Shown here in pieces: positions 39,956 to 52,764 of a DNA stretch of 64,000 nt (positions are counted from its first letter, which is position 1; every line of letters begins with the position of its first letter). This stretch comes from Hoeflea sp. (GTDB taxonomy: Bacteria > Pseudomonadota > Alphaproteobacteria > Rhizobiales > Rhizobiaceae): NCBI RefSeq assembly GCF_002733955.1, contig NZ_NVXQ01000002.1, positions 62,001 through 126,000 on the forward strand, in the 5' to 3' direction. The notes below the pieces were generated by a model that saw nothing but the letters and a program-made list of their open reading frames with translations, ran no database searches and was not told the DNA's origin. Position numbers and translations under genes: made by a program.

Positions 39956-40417
39956 ATGCCACAATACGAAACCACCCGCACCGTTCCCCATTCGCCGCGC
40001 CAGATGTTCGATCTGGTCGCCGATGTCGAGCGCTACCCGGAATTCCTGCCGCTCTGCGAAGCGCTGACTGTGCGGTCGCGCAAGGACGGTGAAGCCAAAT
40101 CGCTGCTGATCGCCGACATGACCGTGGGCTACAAGAAGATCCGCGAGACCTTCACCAGCCAGGTGCTGCTCAAGCCCGATGATCTGGTGATCGACGTCAA
40201 ATATCTCGATGGGCCGTTCAAGTATCTCGACAACAAATGGACCTTTGAGCCGCGCGGTGATGGCGGCTGCGACGTCAGGTTCTTCATCGATTACGAGTTC
40301 AAGAGCATGATGCTTGGCGCGCTGATGGGCGCGATGTTCGACCGCGCCTTTCGCATGTTTGCCGAGGCCTTTGAAAAGCGCGCCCGCGAGATTTACGGCG
40401 AAGCCGGGGTATCCTGA
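39956..40417 (+). CDS. Coq10/RatA-family START-domain protein
   Basis: The 153-residue protein starts QYETTRTVPHSPRQMFDLVADVERYPEFLPLCE, the classic opening of the polyketide cyclase/START subgroup containing mitochondrial Coq10 and E. coli RatA. In alphaproteobacteria such proteins are thought to bind ubiquinone for respiration, as Coq10 does. It follows lipA and the P-loop gene, as is usual. Its stop overlaps the convergent cinA stop region by 25 bases. Confidence 0.88.
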   Translation: MPQYETTRTVPHSPRQMFDLVADVERYPEFLPLCEALTVRSRKDGEAKSLLIADMTVGYKKIRETFTSQVLLKPDDLVIDVKYLDGPFKYLDNKWTFEPRGDGGCDVRFFIDYEFKSMMLGALMGAMFDRAFRMFAEAFEKRAREIYGEAGVS

Positions 40418-40980
40418 GAGCCGGAGCGCAGTTCCGCCCGGCCGAGCAACGCCTCAAGTGCGGCGCACACGGTTGCCGCGCGAATCATGTCGCGGCTCCA
40501 GGAGGGATCCCAGCGCAATTCGGCAGCGCTGGTCAGGTCTCCCGGGCCGGACAGCCCCATCCAGACCAATCCCACCGGTTTGTCCGGACTGCCGCCCCCG
40601 GGTCCCGCAACGCCGGTGACCGAGACAGCAATGTCGGCCCGTGAGCGCCGCCGTGCGCCAAGCACCATTTCCGTGGCCACCTGCGCCGAAACCGCGCCAT
40701 AGGCCTCAAGCGTTGCTGCGCGCACCCCCAGCATGTCCTGCTTGGCGCCGTTGGAATAGGTCACGAAACCGCGGTCGAACACCGCGGATGAGCCGGCAAT
40801 ATCGGTAATCGCCGCTGCAATCAGCCCGCCGGTGCAGGATTCGGCCGTCGCGATCATGGTCGCCGGATCGCCTGAGAATGTGCCGATGATCTCTTGCGCC
40901 AGTTGGCGGCAGTCGGCGCGCAGGCCGGCAAGCATTTCCGCGTCGCTGCCGGCTTCACCGGGACTTGAGGTGTCGCTCAT
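40393..40980 (-). CDS. CinA C-terminal-domain nicotinamide-nucleotide amidohydrolase
   Basis: The 195-residue protein is the stand-alone CinA/PncC domain that deamidates nicotinamide mononucleotide in NAD recycling. [37 protein letters not shown] and [18 protein letters not shown] are all family signatures. ATG 40980 was chosen because it overlaps the ispF stop (ATGA), giving translational coupling. Longer readings run into ispF. It is convergent and overlapping with the Coq10-like gene. Confidence 0.9.
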   Translation of the reverse strand: MSDTSSPGEAGSDAEMLAGLRADCRQLAQEIIGTFSGDPATMIATAESCTGGLIAAAITDIAGSSAVFDRGFVTYSNGAKQDMLGVRAATLEAYGAVSAQVATEMVLGARRRSRADIAVSVTGVAGPGGGSPDKPVGLVWMGLSGPGDLTSAAELRWDPSWSRDMIRAATVCAALEALLGRAELRSGSQDTPASP

Positions 40981-41498
40981 GTCGCGGCTCCAAACACCAC
41001 GGTGGCCGTGGCAATCGCGGCAATGCCTTCGCGGCGGCCGATGAAGCCGATCATCTCGTTGGTGGTGGCCTTGACCGAGCAACGATCGATCGAAAGGTCG
41101 AGAATACGCGCAAGCGACTGGCGCATTTCAAGCCGGTGCGGACCGATCTTCGGTTGTTCCGCGATCAGCGAGACATCGGCATTCATGATGACGCCGCCGG
41201 CCTCCCGCACCAGTTTCGCCGCATGGGCCAGGAAGATGTCGGATGAGGCACCGCGCCACTGCGGATCGGAGGGCGGGAAATGATCCCCGATATCACCGGC
41301 CGCGCAGGTTGCCAGCAGCGCATCGGTCAGCGCATGCAGGCCGACATCGGCGTCCGAATGGCCGTCGAGCCGCTGGTCATGCGGAATTTCGACGCCGCAG
41401 AGTGTGACAAAGCTGCCCACGACCAGACGGTGCACATCATAGCCGTTTCCGGTACGGACATCCGGCAGTGGCTGCGCCGATGGTTTCTCGTTGGTCAT
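40977..41498 (-). CDS. ispF: 2-C-methyl-D-erythritol 2,4-cyclodiphosphate synthase (monofunctional)
   Basis: IspF makes the cyclic diphosphate of the MEP isoprenoid pathway. The 173-residue protein has zinc ligands Asp21 and His23 (GNGYDVHRL) and His55, the [15 protein letters not shown] block and [20 protein letters not shown] near the end. The first ~16 residues look like the linker that joins IspD to IspF in rhizobial IspDF fusions, but no IspD domain precedes it. The reading upstream to dusB is not IspD-like. I therefore place the start at ATG 41498. It is coupled to cinA. Confidence 0.9.
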   Translation of the reverse strand: MTNEKPSAQPLPDVRTGNGYDVHRLVVGSFVTLCGVEIPHDQRLDGHSDADVGLHALTDALLATCAAGDIGDHFPPSDPQWRGASSDIFLAHAAKLVREAGGVIMNADVSLIAEQPKIGPHRLEMRQSLARILDLSIDRCSVKATTNEMIGFIGRREGIAAIATATVVFGAAT

Positions 41499-41678
41499 GG
41501 CTTCATCCTCGAAAGTTTGGACTGGGCTGTGGGCGGTCCCGGTTGTTCCCGTGTTTAGAGGTTGCGTTAACCGGAAAAAAGCTCTTTCGCATTTTTCTCG
41601 CCCCGCACGCGAATACGCCTTGGCAACGCCATCATGATTGTCTAAAAAAAAGGCAGAAACGAAAGTTGCGCGAAACGC

Positions 41679-42691
<1,013 letters not shown>

Positions 42692-42695
<4 letters not shown>

Positions 42696-43855
42696 ACGAG
42701 AAACTGGCGAAACAGGTTGCAGCCCTTGATGTCCAGACGGCCGGCATGGTGCTCAACGCCATCCAGCATCCGGTGATCATGGTCGATGCCGAAGGCATCG
42801 TGTGTTTTGCCAACTGGGAAGCGGAATCCTTTTTCGCCGCCAGCGCAGCCCATCTCGGCCGTCACACGCTCGATACCTTCATTCCGTTCGGAAGCCCGCT
42901 GCTTGAACTGATCGAGCAGGTGCGCGAGCGCCGGGCTGCGGTCAACGAATACCGGGTCGATCTGAGTTCGCCACGGCTTGGCAGCGACAAGCTGGTCGAT
43001 CTCTATGTTGCACCGGTCGCGGGCCTGCCGGGCAATGTCGTCGTCGTGTTCCAGGAACGCTCGATGGCCGACAAGATCGACCGCCAGCTGACCCATCGTG
43101 CTGCCGCGCGCTCCGTGACCGGGCTCGCCTCGATGCTGGCGCATGAGATCAAGAACCCGCTCTCGGGTATTCGCGGTGCGGCGCAACTGCTTGAAATGTC
43201 GGTGGGAGACGAGGATCGCGCCCTGGCGCGGCTGATCCGCGATGAGACCGACCGCATTGTCTCGCTCGTCGACCGCATGGAAATCTTCTCCGATGAGCGC
43301 CCGGTGGACCGGACGCCGGTCAACATTCACTCCGTTCTCGATCATGTCAAAGCGGTGGCCAAGGCCGGGTTTGCGCGCAAGATCAAGTTCGTCGAACTCT
43401 ATGATCCCTCGCTGCCCGCGGTCTATGCCAACCGCGATCAGCTGGTCCAGATCTTCCTCAACCTGGTCAAGAACGCCGCTGAATCGATCGGCGACGATCC
43501 CAATGGCGAGATCGTGCTGACCACGGCCTATCGGCCTGGCATCAAGCTTTCGGTGGCCGGCACAAGGGAGAAAATCTCGCTGCCGCTCGAATTCTGCGTT
43601 CAGGACAACGGTCCCGGCGTTCCTCCGGATCTCGTCTCGCACCTGTTTGATCCGTTCATCACCACCAAGACCAATGGCTCGGGCCTCGGTCTTGCTCTGG
43701 TGGCAAAGATCATCGGCGGTCATGGCGGCATCGTTGAATGCGACAGCCAGAACCGCAAGACCACCTTCCGCATTCTGATGCCGGTTTCGCCCGACGGCCG
43801 GCCACCAAAACCGTTGCCTGCTCCCACGGGCGGCGCGTCCGGACAAAAGGACTGA
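42692..43855 (+). CDS. ntrB: Nitrogen regulation sensor histidine kinase NtrB
   Basis: NtrB phosphorylates or dephosphorylates NtrC according to nitrogen status relayed by PII. The 387-residue soluble kinase has a PAS domain (about 16-125), the phospho-accepting His151 in [19 protein letters not shown], and HATPase motifs: an N-box ([10 protein letters not shown]), DNGPGVP and [18 protein letters not shown]. It starts with GTG overlapping the dusB stop and is followed by ntrC after four bases. Confidence 0.95.
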
Positions 43856-43859
43856 ACTG

Positions 43860-45311
<1,452 letters not shown>

Positions 45312-45449
45312 CCACACCCGGCATCCGCGCGACCGGGCAGAGGATCAAAGCTGCCGCTTGACAGGCATCGTTCCAAAGTTGCATTTTCGCCACATTCTGT
45401 TGCTTGTTCGCAACGGTCGTCCGCGCGCAACTGAGGTGGCACACAGCAT

Positions 45450-47819
45450 ATGGCAACTGACACGGCGTCCGGACCGGCGCAAGCAGGTCTGACCAGCTCC
45501 AGCCTCTACACCTTGAGCAGTGAAGACGGTGCCGCCGGTTCCGGTCGCGCGAACATGTCCGGTGCACCGGCTGATACCGGCGAGATGGTTGGTGCTGCCG
45601 GCAGCCGCCGAAACCTGTTTACGCTGCCCGGCATTGCCCTGGTTGTCTCCGCCTTCCTCAGCGCCCTGATATCTTTTGCCATCCTGCTCGGTCTGACGCC
45701 CATCGACCCGGTCGATCAGGTTGTTCTCAGTGCGGTTGTGATCAATCTGGTCTTTGTCATCGGCCTGGTGACGCTGGTCTTTCTGGAGATCCGAACGCTG
45801 CTCCGGGCGCGGCGCCGGGGCAAGGCAGCGGCGAAACTCCACATTCGCATTGTTGCGCTGTTTTCGATCGTCGCGATCCTGCCGGCCATTCTGGTGGCCA
45901 TCGTGGCGTCGATCACGCTCGATGTCGGGCTTGACCGCTGGTTCTCGATCCGCACCAAGTCCATCGTCAATTCATCGCTCTCCGTCGCTGAAGCCTACGT
46001 GCTTGAAAACGCACGCTTCCTGCAGGGGCAAACCGTATCGATGGCCAATGACCTCGACAACGCCCGCTCGCTCTATTCGCTTGACCGGGTCGGGTTTACC
46101 CAGTTCATGACCCGCCAGGCGATCGGCCGGGGGTTGCTCGGAGCCTTCCTCATCCGGGAAGATGGCAGCGTCATCCTGCAGGCCGACATCGAGACGGAGC
46201 GGCCGTTGCCCGCGGTGCCGGAGCAGGCGCTCAAGGATGCGGTCAAGGGACAACCGACGCTGATTCCACCAGGCGTCACCAACCTGGTCGGCGCATTGAT
46301 GCCGTTGCAGCAGATCAGCGGGACGATGCTCTACACCGTCCGCGTGGTCGATGCCGAAGTGATGCGTTCGATGCGCCTGATGGAGGAGGCGACCCAGGAG
46401 TACCAGACGCTGGAGCAGGGGCGGACATCGCTGCAGCTGGCCTTCGGTATCCTCTATCTCGGGTTTGCTCTGATCGTGCTTTTGTCGGCGATCTGGACCG
46501 CGATCGCGGTTGCCGACCGTCTGGTGCGCCCGATCCGGGTTCTGATCGGGGCCTCCGATGATGTTGCCAGCGGCAATCTCGACGTGGTGGTGCCGGTGCA
46601 TGCGTCGGACGGCGACGTCGGTTCGCTGGCTCAGACTTTCAACAACATGATCGTGCAGATCCGGACCCAGCGTGACGAAATCCTCTCGGCCAAGGACCAG
46701 ATCGATGACCGCAGGCGCTTCACCGAAGCGGTACTTTCCGGTGTGTCGGCGGGTGTCGTCGGGGTCGATCACAACGGCATGGTGACGATTGCCAACCGCT
46801 CGGCCTGCGAGATCCTTGCCGGCGGCGAAGCCGAAGTCATTGATCAGCATTTCACCCAGCTGGCACCGGAATTCGAAACCGTCATGGCCGAAGCCTCGAT
46901 GCGCCCGCGCGCATCGGCAATGGCGCAGGTCACACTCTATCGCGGCGGCAAGGAACGCACGCTCAACGTCAAGGTGACCCGCGAGGAGAGCCATGACGGG
47001 CTCGAATCCTTCGTCGTGACGCTCGATGACATCACCGATCTTGTGATTGCCCAGCGCTCAACCGCCTGGGCCGATGTCGCCCGCCGCATCGCCCACGAGA
47101 TCAAGAACCCGCTGACCCCGATCCAGCTTTCCGCCGAGCGCATCCGCCGCCGCTACGGCAAGCAGATCCCTGACGATGATCGCGCGGTCTTTGACCAGTG
47201 CACCAACACCATCGTGCGCCAGGTCGAGGATATCGGCCGCATGGTCGACGAGTTTTCCTCCTTCGCCCGCATGCCGAAACCCTCCAAGGTGCGGACCGAT
47301 CTGCGCGAGATCCTCAAGGACGCCGCATTTTTGCGTGAGGTCAGCCGTGCGGATATCGACTTCAAGAGCGAGTTTCCGGATGAGCCGCTGGAAGGGGAAT
47401 TCGATCCGCGCATGCTCGGACAGGCCTTCGCCAACCTGGTCAAGAATGCCACCGAGGCGATTGACGCGGTGCCTACCGACCAGGTTCGATCCGGCAAGAC
47501 CATCATCGTGCGCGCCGCGCGCTCGCCCGACAAGCGTGAATACGTTGTCGACATCATTGACAATGGCCGCGGCCTGCCGGGCGAAAACCGGCATCGCCTG
47601 CTCGAGCCCTACATGACGATGCGCGACAAGGGCACCGGCCTCGGCCTCGCCATCGTCAAGAAGATCATCGATGATCACGGCGGGACCATTCAGTTGCGCG
47701 ATGCGCCGGTCGAGGTCGATGGCGGCAAGGGTGCGATGATCACCGTCCGCCTTCCGGTCGAGGCTCCGGCCAGCGAAGAACAAGAAGAAAACGAAAGGGA
47801 ACCGGCAGATGGCGTCTGA
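45450..47819 (+). CDS. ntrY: Nitrogen/redox sensor histidine kinase NtrY
   Basis: NtrY is the membrane kinase partner of NtrX. The 789-residue protein has a ~55-residue disordered N-terminus, TM segments near 57-79, 88-110, 130-155 and 330-352, an extracytoplasmic region between the last two, then HAMP, PAS, the phospho-accepting His549 ([20 protein letters not shown]) and a HATPase domain (NLVKNATEAI, DNGRGLP, GTGLGLAIVKKI). Its last codons overlap ntrX by 11 bases. In several alphaproteobacteria the NtrYX pair responds to nitrogen and to oxygen or redox state. Confidence 0.95.
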   Translation: MATDTASGPAQAGLTSSSLYTLSSEDGAAGSGRANMSGAPADTGEMVGAAGSRRNLFTLPGIALVVSAFLSALISFAILLGLTPIDPVDQVVLSAVVINLVFVIGLVTLVFLEIRTLLRARRRGKAAAKLHIRIVALFSIVAILPAILVAIVASITLDVGLDRWFSIRTKSIVNSSLSVAEAYVLENARFLQGQTVSMANDLDNARSLYSLDRVGFTQFMTRQAIGRGLLGAFLIREDGSVILQADIETERPLPAVPEQALKDAVKGQPTLIPPGVTNLVGALMPLQQISGTMLYTVRVVDAEVMRSMRLMEEATQEYQTLEQGRTSLQLAFGILYLGFALIVLLSAIWTAIAVADRLVRPIRVLIGASDDVASGNLDVVVPVHASDGDVGSLAQTFNNMIVQIRTQRDEILSAKDQIDDRRRFTEAVLSGVSAGVVGVDHNGMVTIANRSACEILAGGEAEVIDQHFTQLAPEFETVMAEASMRPRASAMAQVTLYRGGKERTLNVKVTREESHDGLESFVVTLDDITDLVIAQRSTAWADVARRIAHEIKNPLTPIQLSAERIRRRYGKQIPDDDRAVFDQCTNTIVRQVEDIGRMVDEFSSFARMPKPSKVRTDLREILKDAAFLREVSRADIDFKSEFPDEPLEGEFDPRMLGQAFANLVKNATEAIDAVPTDQVRSGKTIIVRAARSPDKREYVVDIIDNGRGLPGENRHRLLEPYMTMRDKGTGLGLAIVKKIIDDHGGTIQLRDAPVEVDGGKGAMITVRLPVEAPASEEQEENEREPADGV

Positions 47820-49173
47820 CATACTGGTCGTTGATGACGAAGCCGACATACGCGAAATCGTATCCGGCATACTGGATGACGAGGGGCATGAAACCCGAAC
47901 CGCGGCTGACAGCGATTCGGCCCTGGCGGCGATTTCGGACCGTGTTCCACGCCTGATCTTTCTCGATATCTGGCTGCAGGGCAGCCGGCTGGATGGTCTG
48001 GCGCTTCTCGACGAGATCAAGGCGCGCTATCCGGATCTGCCGGTGGTGATGATTTCCGGCCACGGCAACATCGAGACCGCGGTTTCGGCGATCCAGCGTG
48101 GCGCTTATGATTTCATCGAAAAACCCTTCAAGGCCGACCGGCTGTTGCTCGTTGCCGAACGGGCGCTGGAAACCTCCAATCTCAAGCGTGAAGTCACCGA
48201 ACTCAAGAAGCGCTCCGGCGACCCGGTCGAGCTGATCGGCACATCTGTCGCCGTGTCCCATCTCAAGCAGTCGATCGACAAGATCGCGCCGACCAACAGC
48301 CGGGTGATGATTCTCGGTCCCTCCGGTTCCGGAAAGGAACTGGTGGCGCGCCTGATCCACCGCAAGTCGACCCGGGCCGGCGGGCCGTTCGTCGTGGTCA
48401 ACGCGGCCGCCATTACGCCGGAACGCATGGAGGTGGCCCTGTTCGGCACCGAAAGTGCTGCCAGTCACGAGCGCAAGGTCGGCGCATTGGAAGAAGCCCA
48501 TGGCGGCATTCTCTATCTCGATGAAGTTGCCGACATGCCGCGCGGCACCCAGAGCAAGATCCTGCGGGTGCTGGTCGATCAGCAGTTCGAGCGCGTCGGC
48601 GGCACCAAGCGGGTCAAGGTCGACGTGCGCATCCTGTCATCGACGGCACGCAACCTGGAAGAGCTTATTGCCGCAGGCGAGTTCCGCGAGGATCTCTACC
48701 ACCGGCTCGCCGTCGTGCCGGTGCGGGTGCCCTCGCTCAGTGAACGGCGCGAGGATATTCCTTTTCTGGTTGACATGTTCATGCGCCAGATTTCCGAACA
48801 GGCAGGCATTCGCAACCGGCGGATCGGTGATGATGCGCTGGCGGTCATTCAGGCCCATACCTGGCCCGGCAACATCAGGCAGTTGCGCAACTATATGGAA
48901 AGGCTGATGATTCTGGCCAGATCCGACGGTCCGGAAACCGTCATCAGCGCCAACATGCTGCCAGACGATGTCTCCGACATGCTGCCCAAGACTTCGGCAG
49001 CCGGGTCGGACCACATCATGACCCTGCCATTGCGCGAGGCGCGCGAACTGTTCGAGCGAGATTACCTGATTGCCCAGATCAACCGCTTCGGCGGCAACAT
49101 TTCCCGCACTGCGGAATTTGTGGGCATGGAACGGTCCGCGCTGCATCGCAAATTGAAATCGCTTGGCGTATAA
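47809..49173 (+). CDS. ntrX: Response regulator NtrX
   Basis: The 454-residue regulator has a receiver domain with Asp53 (FLDIWLQG), a AAA+ domain with Walker A GPSGSGKE (170-177) and Walker B GGILYLDEVADM, and a C-terminal Fis-like helix-turn-helix (RTAEFVGMERSALHRKLKSL). The sigma-54 contact motif GAFTGA is missing; the loop reads ESAASHERKVGALEEA. This is typical of rhizobial NtrX and suggests it does not act as a sigma-54 activator. It overlaps ntrY and is followed by trkA. Confidence 0.95.
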   Translation: MASDILVVDDEADIREIVSGILDDEGHETRTAADSDSALAAISDRVPRLIFLDIWLQGSRLDGLALLDEIKARYPDLPVVMISGHGNIETAVSAIQRGAYDFIEKPFKADRLLLVAERALETSNLKREVTELKKRSGDPVELIGTSVAVSHLKQSIDKIAPTNSRVMILGPSGSGKELVARLIHRKSTRAGGPFVVVNAAAITPERMEVALFGTESAASHERKVGALEEAHGGILYLDEVADMPRGTQSKILRVLVDQQFERVGGTKRVKVDVRILSSTARNLEELIAAGEFREDLYHRLAVVPVRVPSLSERREDIPFLVDMFMRQISEQAGIRNRRIGDDALAVIQAHTWPGNIRQLRNYMERLMILARSDGPETVISANMLPDDVSDMLPKTSAAGSDHIMTLPLREARELFERDYLIAQINRFGGNISRTAEFVGMERSALHRKLKSLGV

Positions 49174-49227
49174 GCGGCACGAAGCGGTCATGGCCGCGCA
49201 AACGGATTGGCGCTTAAGGGGTCGGCA

Positions 49228-50604
49228 ATGAAGGTTATCATTTGCGGTGCGGGACGCGTGGGTTACGGCATTGCCGAGCGTCTGGCGGCCGAGGATAATG
49301 ACGTCTCGGTGATCGATACCTCCGCCACGCTGGTCCAAGCCATCCGCGACACGCTCGATGTCCGCAGCTATGTCGGCCATGGCGCGCATCCGGATGTGCT
49401 GGCCCAGGCCGGTGCCGATCAGGCCGACATGATCATTGCCGTAACACTTTACGACGAGATCAACATGGTGGCCTGCCAAGTTGCGCACTCGATCTTCAAT
49501 GTGCCGACCAAGATCGCCCGCATCCGTGCCCAGTCCTATCTCAAGTCGCACTGGGCGGATCTGTTTTCCCGCGACCACATGCCGATCGACGTGATCATTT
49601 CGCCGGAAGTCGAAGTCGGCCAGATGGTGCTGCGGCGTATCGCGCTGCCCGGCGCCACCGACGCGGTGCGGTTTGCCGATGACAAGGTGGCGATGGTCGC
49701 CATTGAGTGTCTCGAGGATTGCCCGGTGGTCAACACGCCGCTGGTGCAGCTCAGCGAGTTGTTTCCCGACCTTCTTGCCACCGTGGTCGGCGTCTGGCGC
49801 AACGAGAGCCTTTTTGTGCCGCACTCGACCGACCAGCTTGAAACCGGTGACCTGGCCTATGTCGTCTGCGACAAGGATCATGTCCGCCGCACGCTCGGCC
49901 TGTTTGGCCATGAGGAGCAGGAAGCCGGTCGCATCGTCATCTCCGGCGGCGGCAATATCGGCTATTACGTCGCCGCGGCGATCGAGGAGCGGCAGCCCAA
50001 GACCAAGGTCAAGATCATCGAGGCCGACCGGGGCAGGGCGGTCTCGATCGCCGATTCGCTCGCCCGCACCGTCGTGCTCAACGGCTCGTCGCTCGAGCAG
50101 AACATCCTGGTCGAGGCCGACATCCAGAACGCCGACCTGATGGTGGCGCTGACCAATGACGACCAGGTCAATATCCTGTCCTCGGTGATGGCCAAGCGGC
50201 TGGGCTGCAAGGCCAATCTGGCCCTGATCAACAATCCGTCCTACCAGTCCTTCACCAAGACGCTGGGCATCGACGCGCATATCAACCCGCGCGCCGTGAC
50301 CATCTCGAAAATCCTGCAGCACGTGCGCCGCGGCCGAATTCGCGCCGTCTACTCGGTGCAGAAGGGGGCGGCTGAAGTGATCGAGGCCGAGGCGCTCGAT
50401 ACCTCGCCGCTGGTCGGCAAGCCCTTGCGCAATCTGGATCTGCCCGATGGCGTGCGTATTGGCGCCATCTACCGCGACAAGCAGGTGCTGCGTCCCGACG
50501 GCTCGGTCAAGATCAAGGCCAAGGACCGGGTGGTAATGTTCTCGGCGCTCGAATCCGTGCGCCATGTGGAACAGATGTTCCGCGTCAGCCTCGAGTTTTT
50601 CTGA
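49228..50604 (+). CDS. trkA: Trk potassium uptake regulatory subunit TrkA
   Basis: TrkA is the cytoplasmic NAD(H)-binding gating ring of the Trk potassium transporter. The 458-residue protein has two RCK modules, each with a Rossmann glycine motif: CGAGRVGYGIAERLA at the N-terminus and SGGGNIGYYVAAAIEE near residue 235. The duplicated RCK-N/RCK-C layout is that of TrkA. ATG 49228 after AAGGGG was preferred to an upstream TTG. It lies between ntrX and trkH, as in other Rhizobiales. Confidence 0.94.
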   Translation: MKVIICGAGRVGYGIAERLAAEDNDVSVIDTSATLVQAIRDTLDVRSYVGHGAHPDVLAQAGADQADMIIAVTLYDEINMVACQVAHSIFNVPTKIARIRAQSYLKSHWADLFSRDHMPIDVIISPEVEVGQMVLRRIALPGATDAVRFADDKVAMVAIECLEDCPVVNTPLVQLSELFPDLLATVVGVWRNESLFVPHSTDQLETGDLAYVVCDKDHVRRTLGLFGHEEQEAGRIVISGGGNIGYYVAAAIEERQPKTKVKIIEADRGRAVSIADSLARTVVLNGSSLEQNILVEADIQNADLMVALTNDDQVNILSSVMAKRLGCKANLALINNPSYQSFTKTLGIDAHINPRAVTISKILQHVRRGRIRAVYSVQKGAAEVIEAEALDTSPLVGKPLRNLDLPDGVRIGAIYRDKQVLRPDGSVKIKAKDRVVMFSALESVRHVEQMFRVSLEFF

Positions 50605-50608
50605 GCCG

Positions 50609-52078
50609 ATGCTCGGCATCCTGCATGTTCTGGCGGTTGCAGTTGCGGGGCTATTCACGCTCGTCGTGCCAGCCGTGCTGTTTGCCATTGCCGACGGCAT
50701 GCGGGACCTGGCCCTGTCGATGCTGCTGGTCGGCTCGCTCGGTGTCTTTGCGGCGCTGATGGTGCTCGGCGCAATTGCGGGCTTCCAGCGGACTCTGGGC
50801 CGGGCCTCGGGCTATGTCGCGCTGGTGGCGATGTGGGTGCTGGTGCCATTGTGCGCCGCCGTGTCGTTCAAGACACTCGCCGGATTGAGCTGGATGGATG
50901 CTTGGTTCGAGGCCGTGTCAGCCCTGACCACCTCGGGTGCGACGCTTCTGTCGCGCGAAACCGCACCGCAGGCGATCCTGTTCTGGCGGGCCTCGATCGA
51001 GTGGTATGGCGGCTTTCTCACGTTGTTGTCGATCATCCACGTGCTGGCGCCCGGTGGCTTTGGCGGCTTGCCGGCCGGCGACCGCCGGGTGATCACCGGC
51101 AGCGCCAGCAACATGACCATCGACCTGGGCGATTTTCGCGAAGTGCTCGGACAATACGTCCTGATCACCTTCATCGTCTTTGTCGGTCTGATGCTGGCGG
51201 GTGTGAATGGCCCTTACTCGGCCATGCTGTCGATGGTGGTGATCGCCACCGGCGGTTTCCTGCCGTTCGAGGGCGCGCTCGAAAATCACGCCGGGCCGAT
51301 GGCGCAGCTGGTGCTGACCTACGGGTTGCTGCTTGGCACGGTCAGTGTTTTCTGGCGCCGGCGGTTGCTGCGGACGCCGAAGCAGTTCCTGACCGGCAAT
51401 CCGGAAGTGCTGGTGATCATGGTCGTGGTTCTGGGGGTCGCAGTGCTCTACGCCGCGCGTCTGTCGGCCGTGTCGGGTGGCGCCGATCTCGGACCGATCT
51501 TTGTTGAAAGCCTGCTCGCCGCGTCTTCTCTTGTCGCCACCAGCGGCATCGAAAGCCGGCCCGGGGTCATCGCCCTGTGGCCCGACCTGATCGTGTTGAT
51601 GATCGTGCTGATTGGTGGCGGGATCTATTCCACCACCGGCGGCTTCAAGATCTACCGGATCGTCGCCATGGCGGTTCATTCCGCCCGCGAACTCAATCAG
51701 CTGATCTATCCCAGCAGCGTGACCAATCTGCATTTCGGCCGCCAGATCATCGAAGAGCGTAGCATGCGCGCGATCTGGACCTATTTCTCGCTGTCGCTGC
51801 TCATCGTTGCCTTTGGCGCGATGGCTCTGACCTTCGAGGCCACCGATTTCGAGGGCGGCGTGACCATGGCGATTGCCTTCTTCTCCAATGCCGGGCCGGT
51901 CTATGAAGCCCTGATCCCGCCCGCCTATATCACCTCACCCGACAACCAGGTCTGGCCACAGTTCCAGGCCATGCCGGTGTCGGCCCAGATCACGGCAATC
52001 GTTATGATGACGCTGGGGCGGCTGGAGGTCATGATCGTGTTTGCGGTCCTCAATGTCCGCTACTGGATCAGCCGTTAG
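50609..52078 (+). CDS. trkH: TrkH-family potassium uptake membrane protein
   Basis: TrkH forms the ion pathway of the potassium uptake system gated by TrkA. The 489-residue protein has about ten hydrophobic segments with the repeated pore-loop motifs: FEAVSALTTSGATLL, LSMVVIATGGFLPF, LVATSGI and MAIAFFSNAGPVYE. The start at ATG 50609, four bases after trkA, opens with the first helix. Some selectivity-loop residues differ from E. coli TrkH, so ion preference (K+ or Na+/K+) is inferred. Confidence 0.88.
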   Translation: MLGILHVLAVAVAGLFTLVVPAVLFAIADGMRDLALSMLLVGSLGVFAALMVLGAIAGFQRTLGRASGYVALVAMWVLVPLCAAVSFKTLAGLSWMDAWFEAVSALTTSGATLLSRETAPQAILFWRASIEWYGGFLTLLSIIHVLAPGGFGGLPAGDRRVITGSASNMTIDLGDFREVLGQYVLITFIVFVGLMLAGVNGPYSAMLSMVVIATGGFLPFEGALENHAGPMAQLVLTYGLLLGTVSVFWRRRLLRTPKQFLTGNPEVLVIMVVVLGVAVLYAARLSAVSGGADLGPIFVESLLAASSLVATSGIESRPGVIALWPDLIVLMIVLIGGGIYSTTGGFKIYRIVAMAVHSARELNQLIYPSSVTNLHFGRQIIEERSMRAIWTYFSLSLLIVAFGAMALTFEATDFEGGVTMAIAFFSNAGPVYEALIPPAYITSPDNQVWPQFQAMPVSAQITAIVMMTLGRLEVMIVFAVLNVRYWISR

Positions 52079-52515
52079 CGACAGATCTCCATCGCCAACA
52101 AACCCGGGCGCTGGCGGCCGATTGAATCTGGCGTTTTCGGCAACGGCACGGCACAACAAGGCGCCTCGCGCCTGGGAAAGTCACTGTAGCACTACATGGG
52201 CGGCGGGGATCATTTCCACCTTTGCGCGACAGTAAAATTCCCGCAACCGATCGCCCGCATAAAAACAAGTGTTTACAAACCACCCCAACAATGGTCTTCT
52301 CTCAGGTGTTCGGACGAGCGAATTTCTGTCAGCGGCGAGGCTATCAAATCTGTCGGTCAGAAGGAGTGGGATTGTTCGGAACTTGACGTTGCGTAAGCTT
52401 TTTCGGCTGCGCTGCGCCTTTTTTCATCTCTGGGGAAGGCGAATGTCATAGGGATTGGACACGTGCGGTAATGACCTGCGGTTAGCGGGCAAGAAAAAGA
52501 CGGATGATAGGCGCA
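52079..52515. other. Leader region of hfq
   Basis: This ~440-base gap between trkH and hfq has no gene I can support. It probably contains the hfq promoter; TTGACG near 52383 could be a -35 box but no matching -10 is clear. No terminator hairpin with a T-run was found after trkH. Confidence 0.4.
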
Positions 52516-52764
52516 ATGGCGGAGCGTTCACAGAACCTGCAGGATCTCTTTCTCAACACGGTTCGGAAACAGAAAATCTCCCTGACGATCTTCCTGATCA
52601 ACGGGGTGAAGCTGACCGGTGTGGTCACTTCTTTCGACAATTTCTGCGTCCTGTTGAGACGCGATGGGCATTCGCAGCTTGTCTACAAGCACGCGATTTC
52701 CACCATCATGCCGAGCCAGCCTGTGCAGATGTTTGAAAATGAGGACGCCGCAAGCGGCGCCTGA
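52516..52764 (+). CDS. hfq: RNA chaperone Hfq
   Basis: Hfq is a hexameric Sm-like protein that pairs small RNAs with messages. The 82-residue protein has the Sm1 stretch [21 protein letters not shown] and the Sm2 motif YKHAIST, both matching canonical Hfq. I chose ATG 52516 ([16 protein letters not shown]), the conserved start, over one four codons upstream. Its 3' end overlaps the likely hflX start, the familiar hfq-hflX pairing. Confidence 0.96.
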   Translation: MAERSQNLQDLFLNTVRKQKISLTIFLINGVKLTGVVTSFDNFCVLLRRDGHSQLVYKHAISTIMPSQPVQMFENEDAASGA

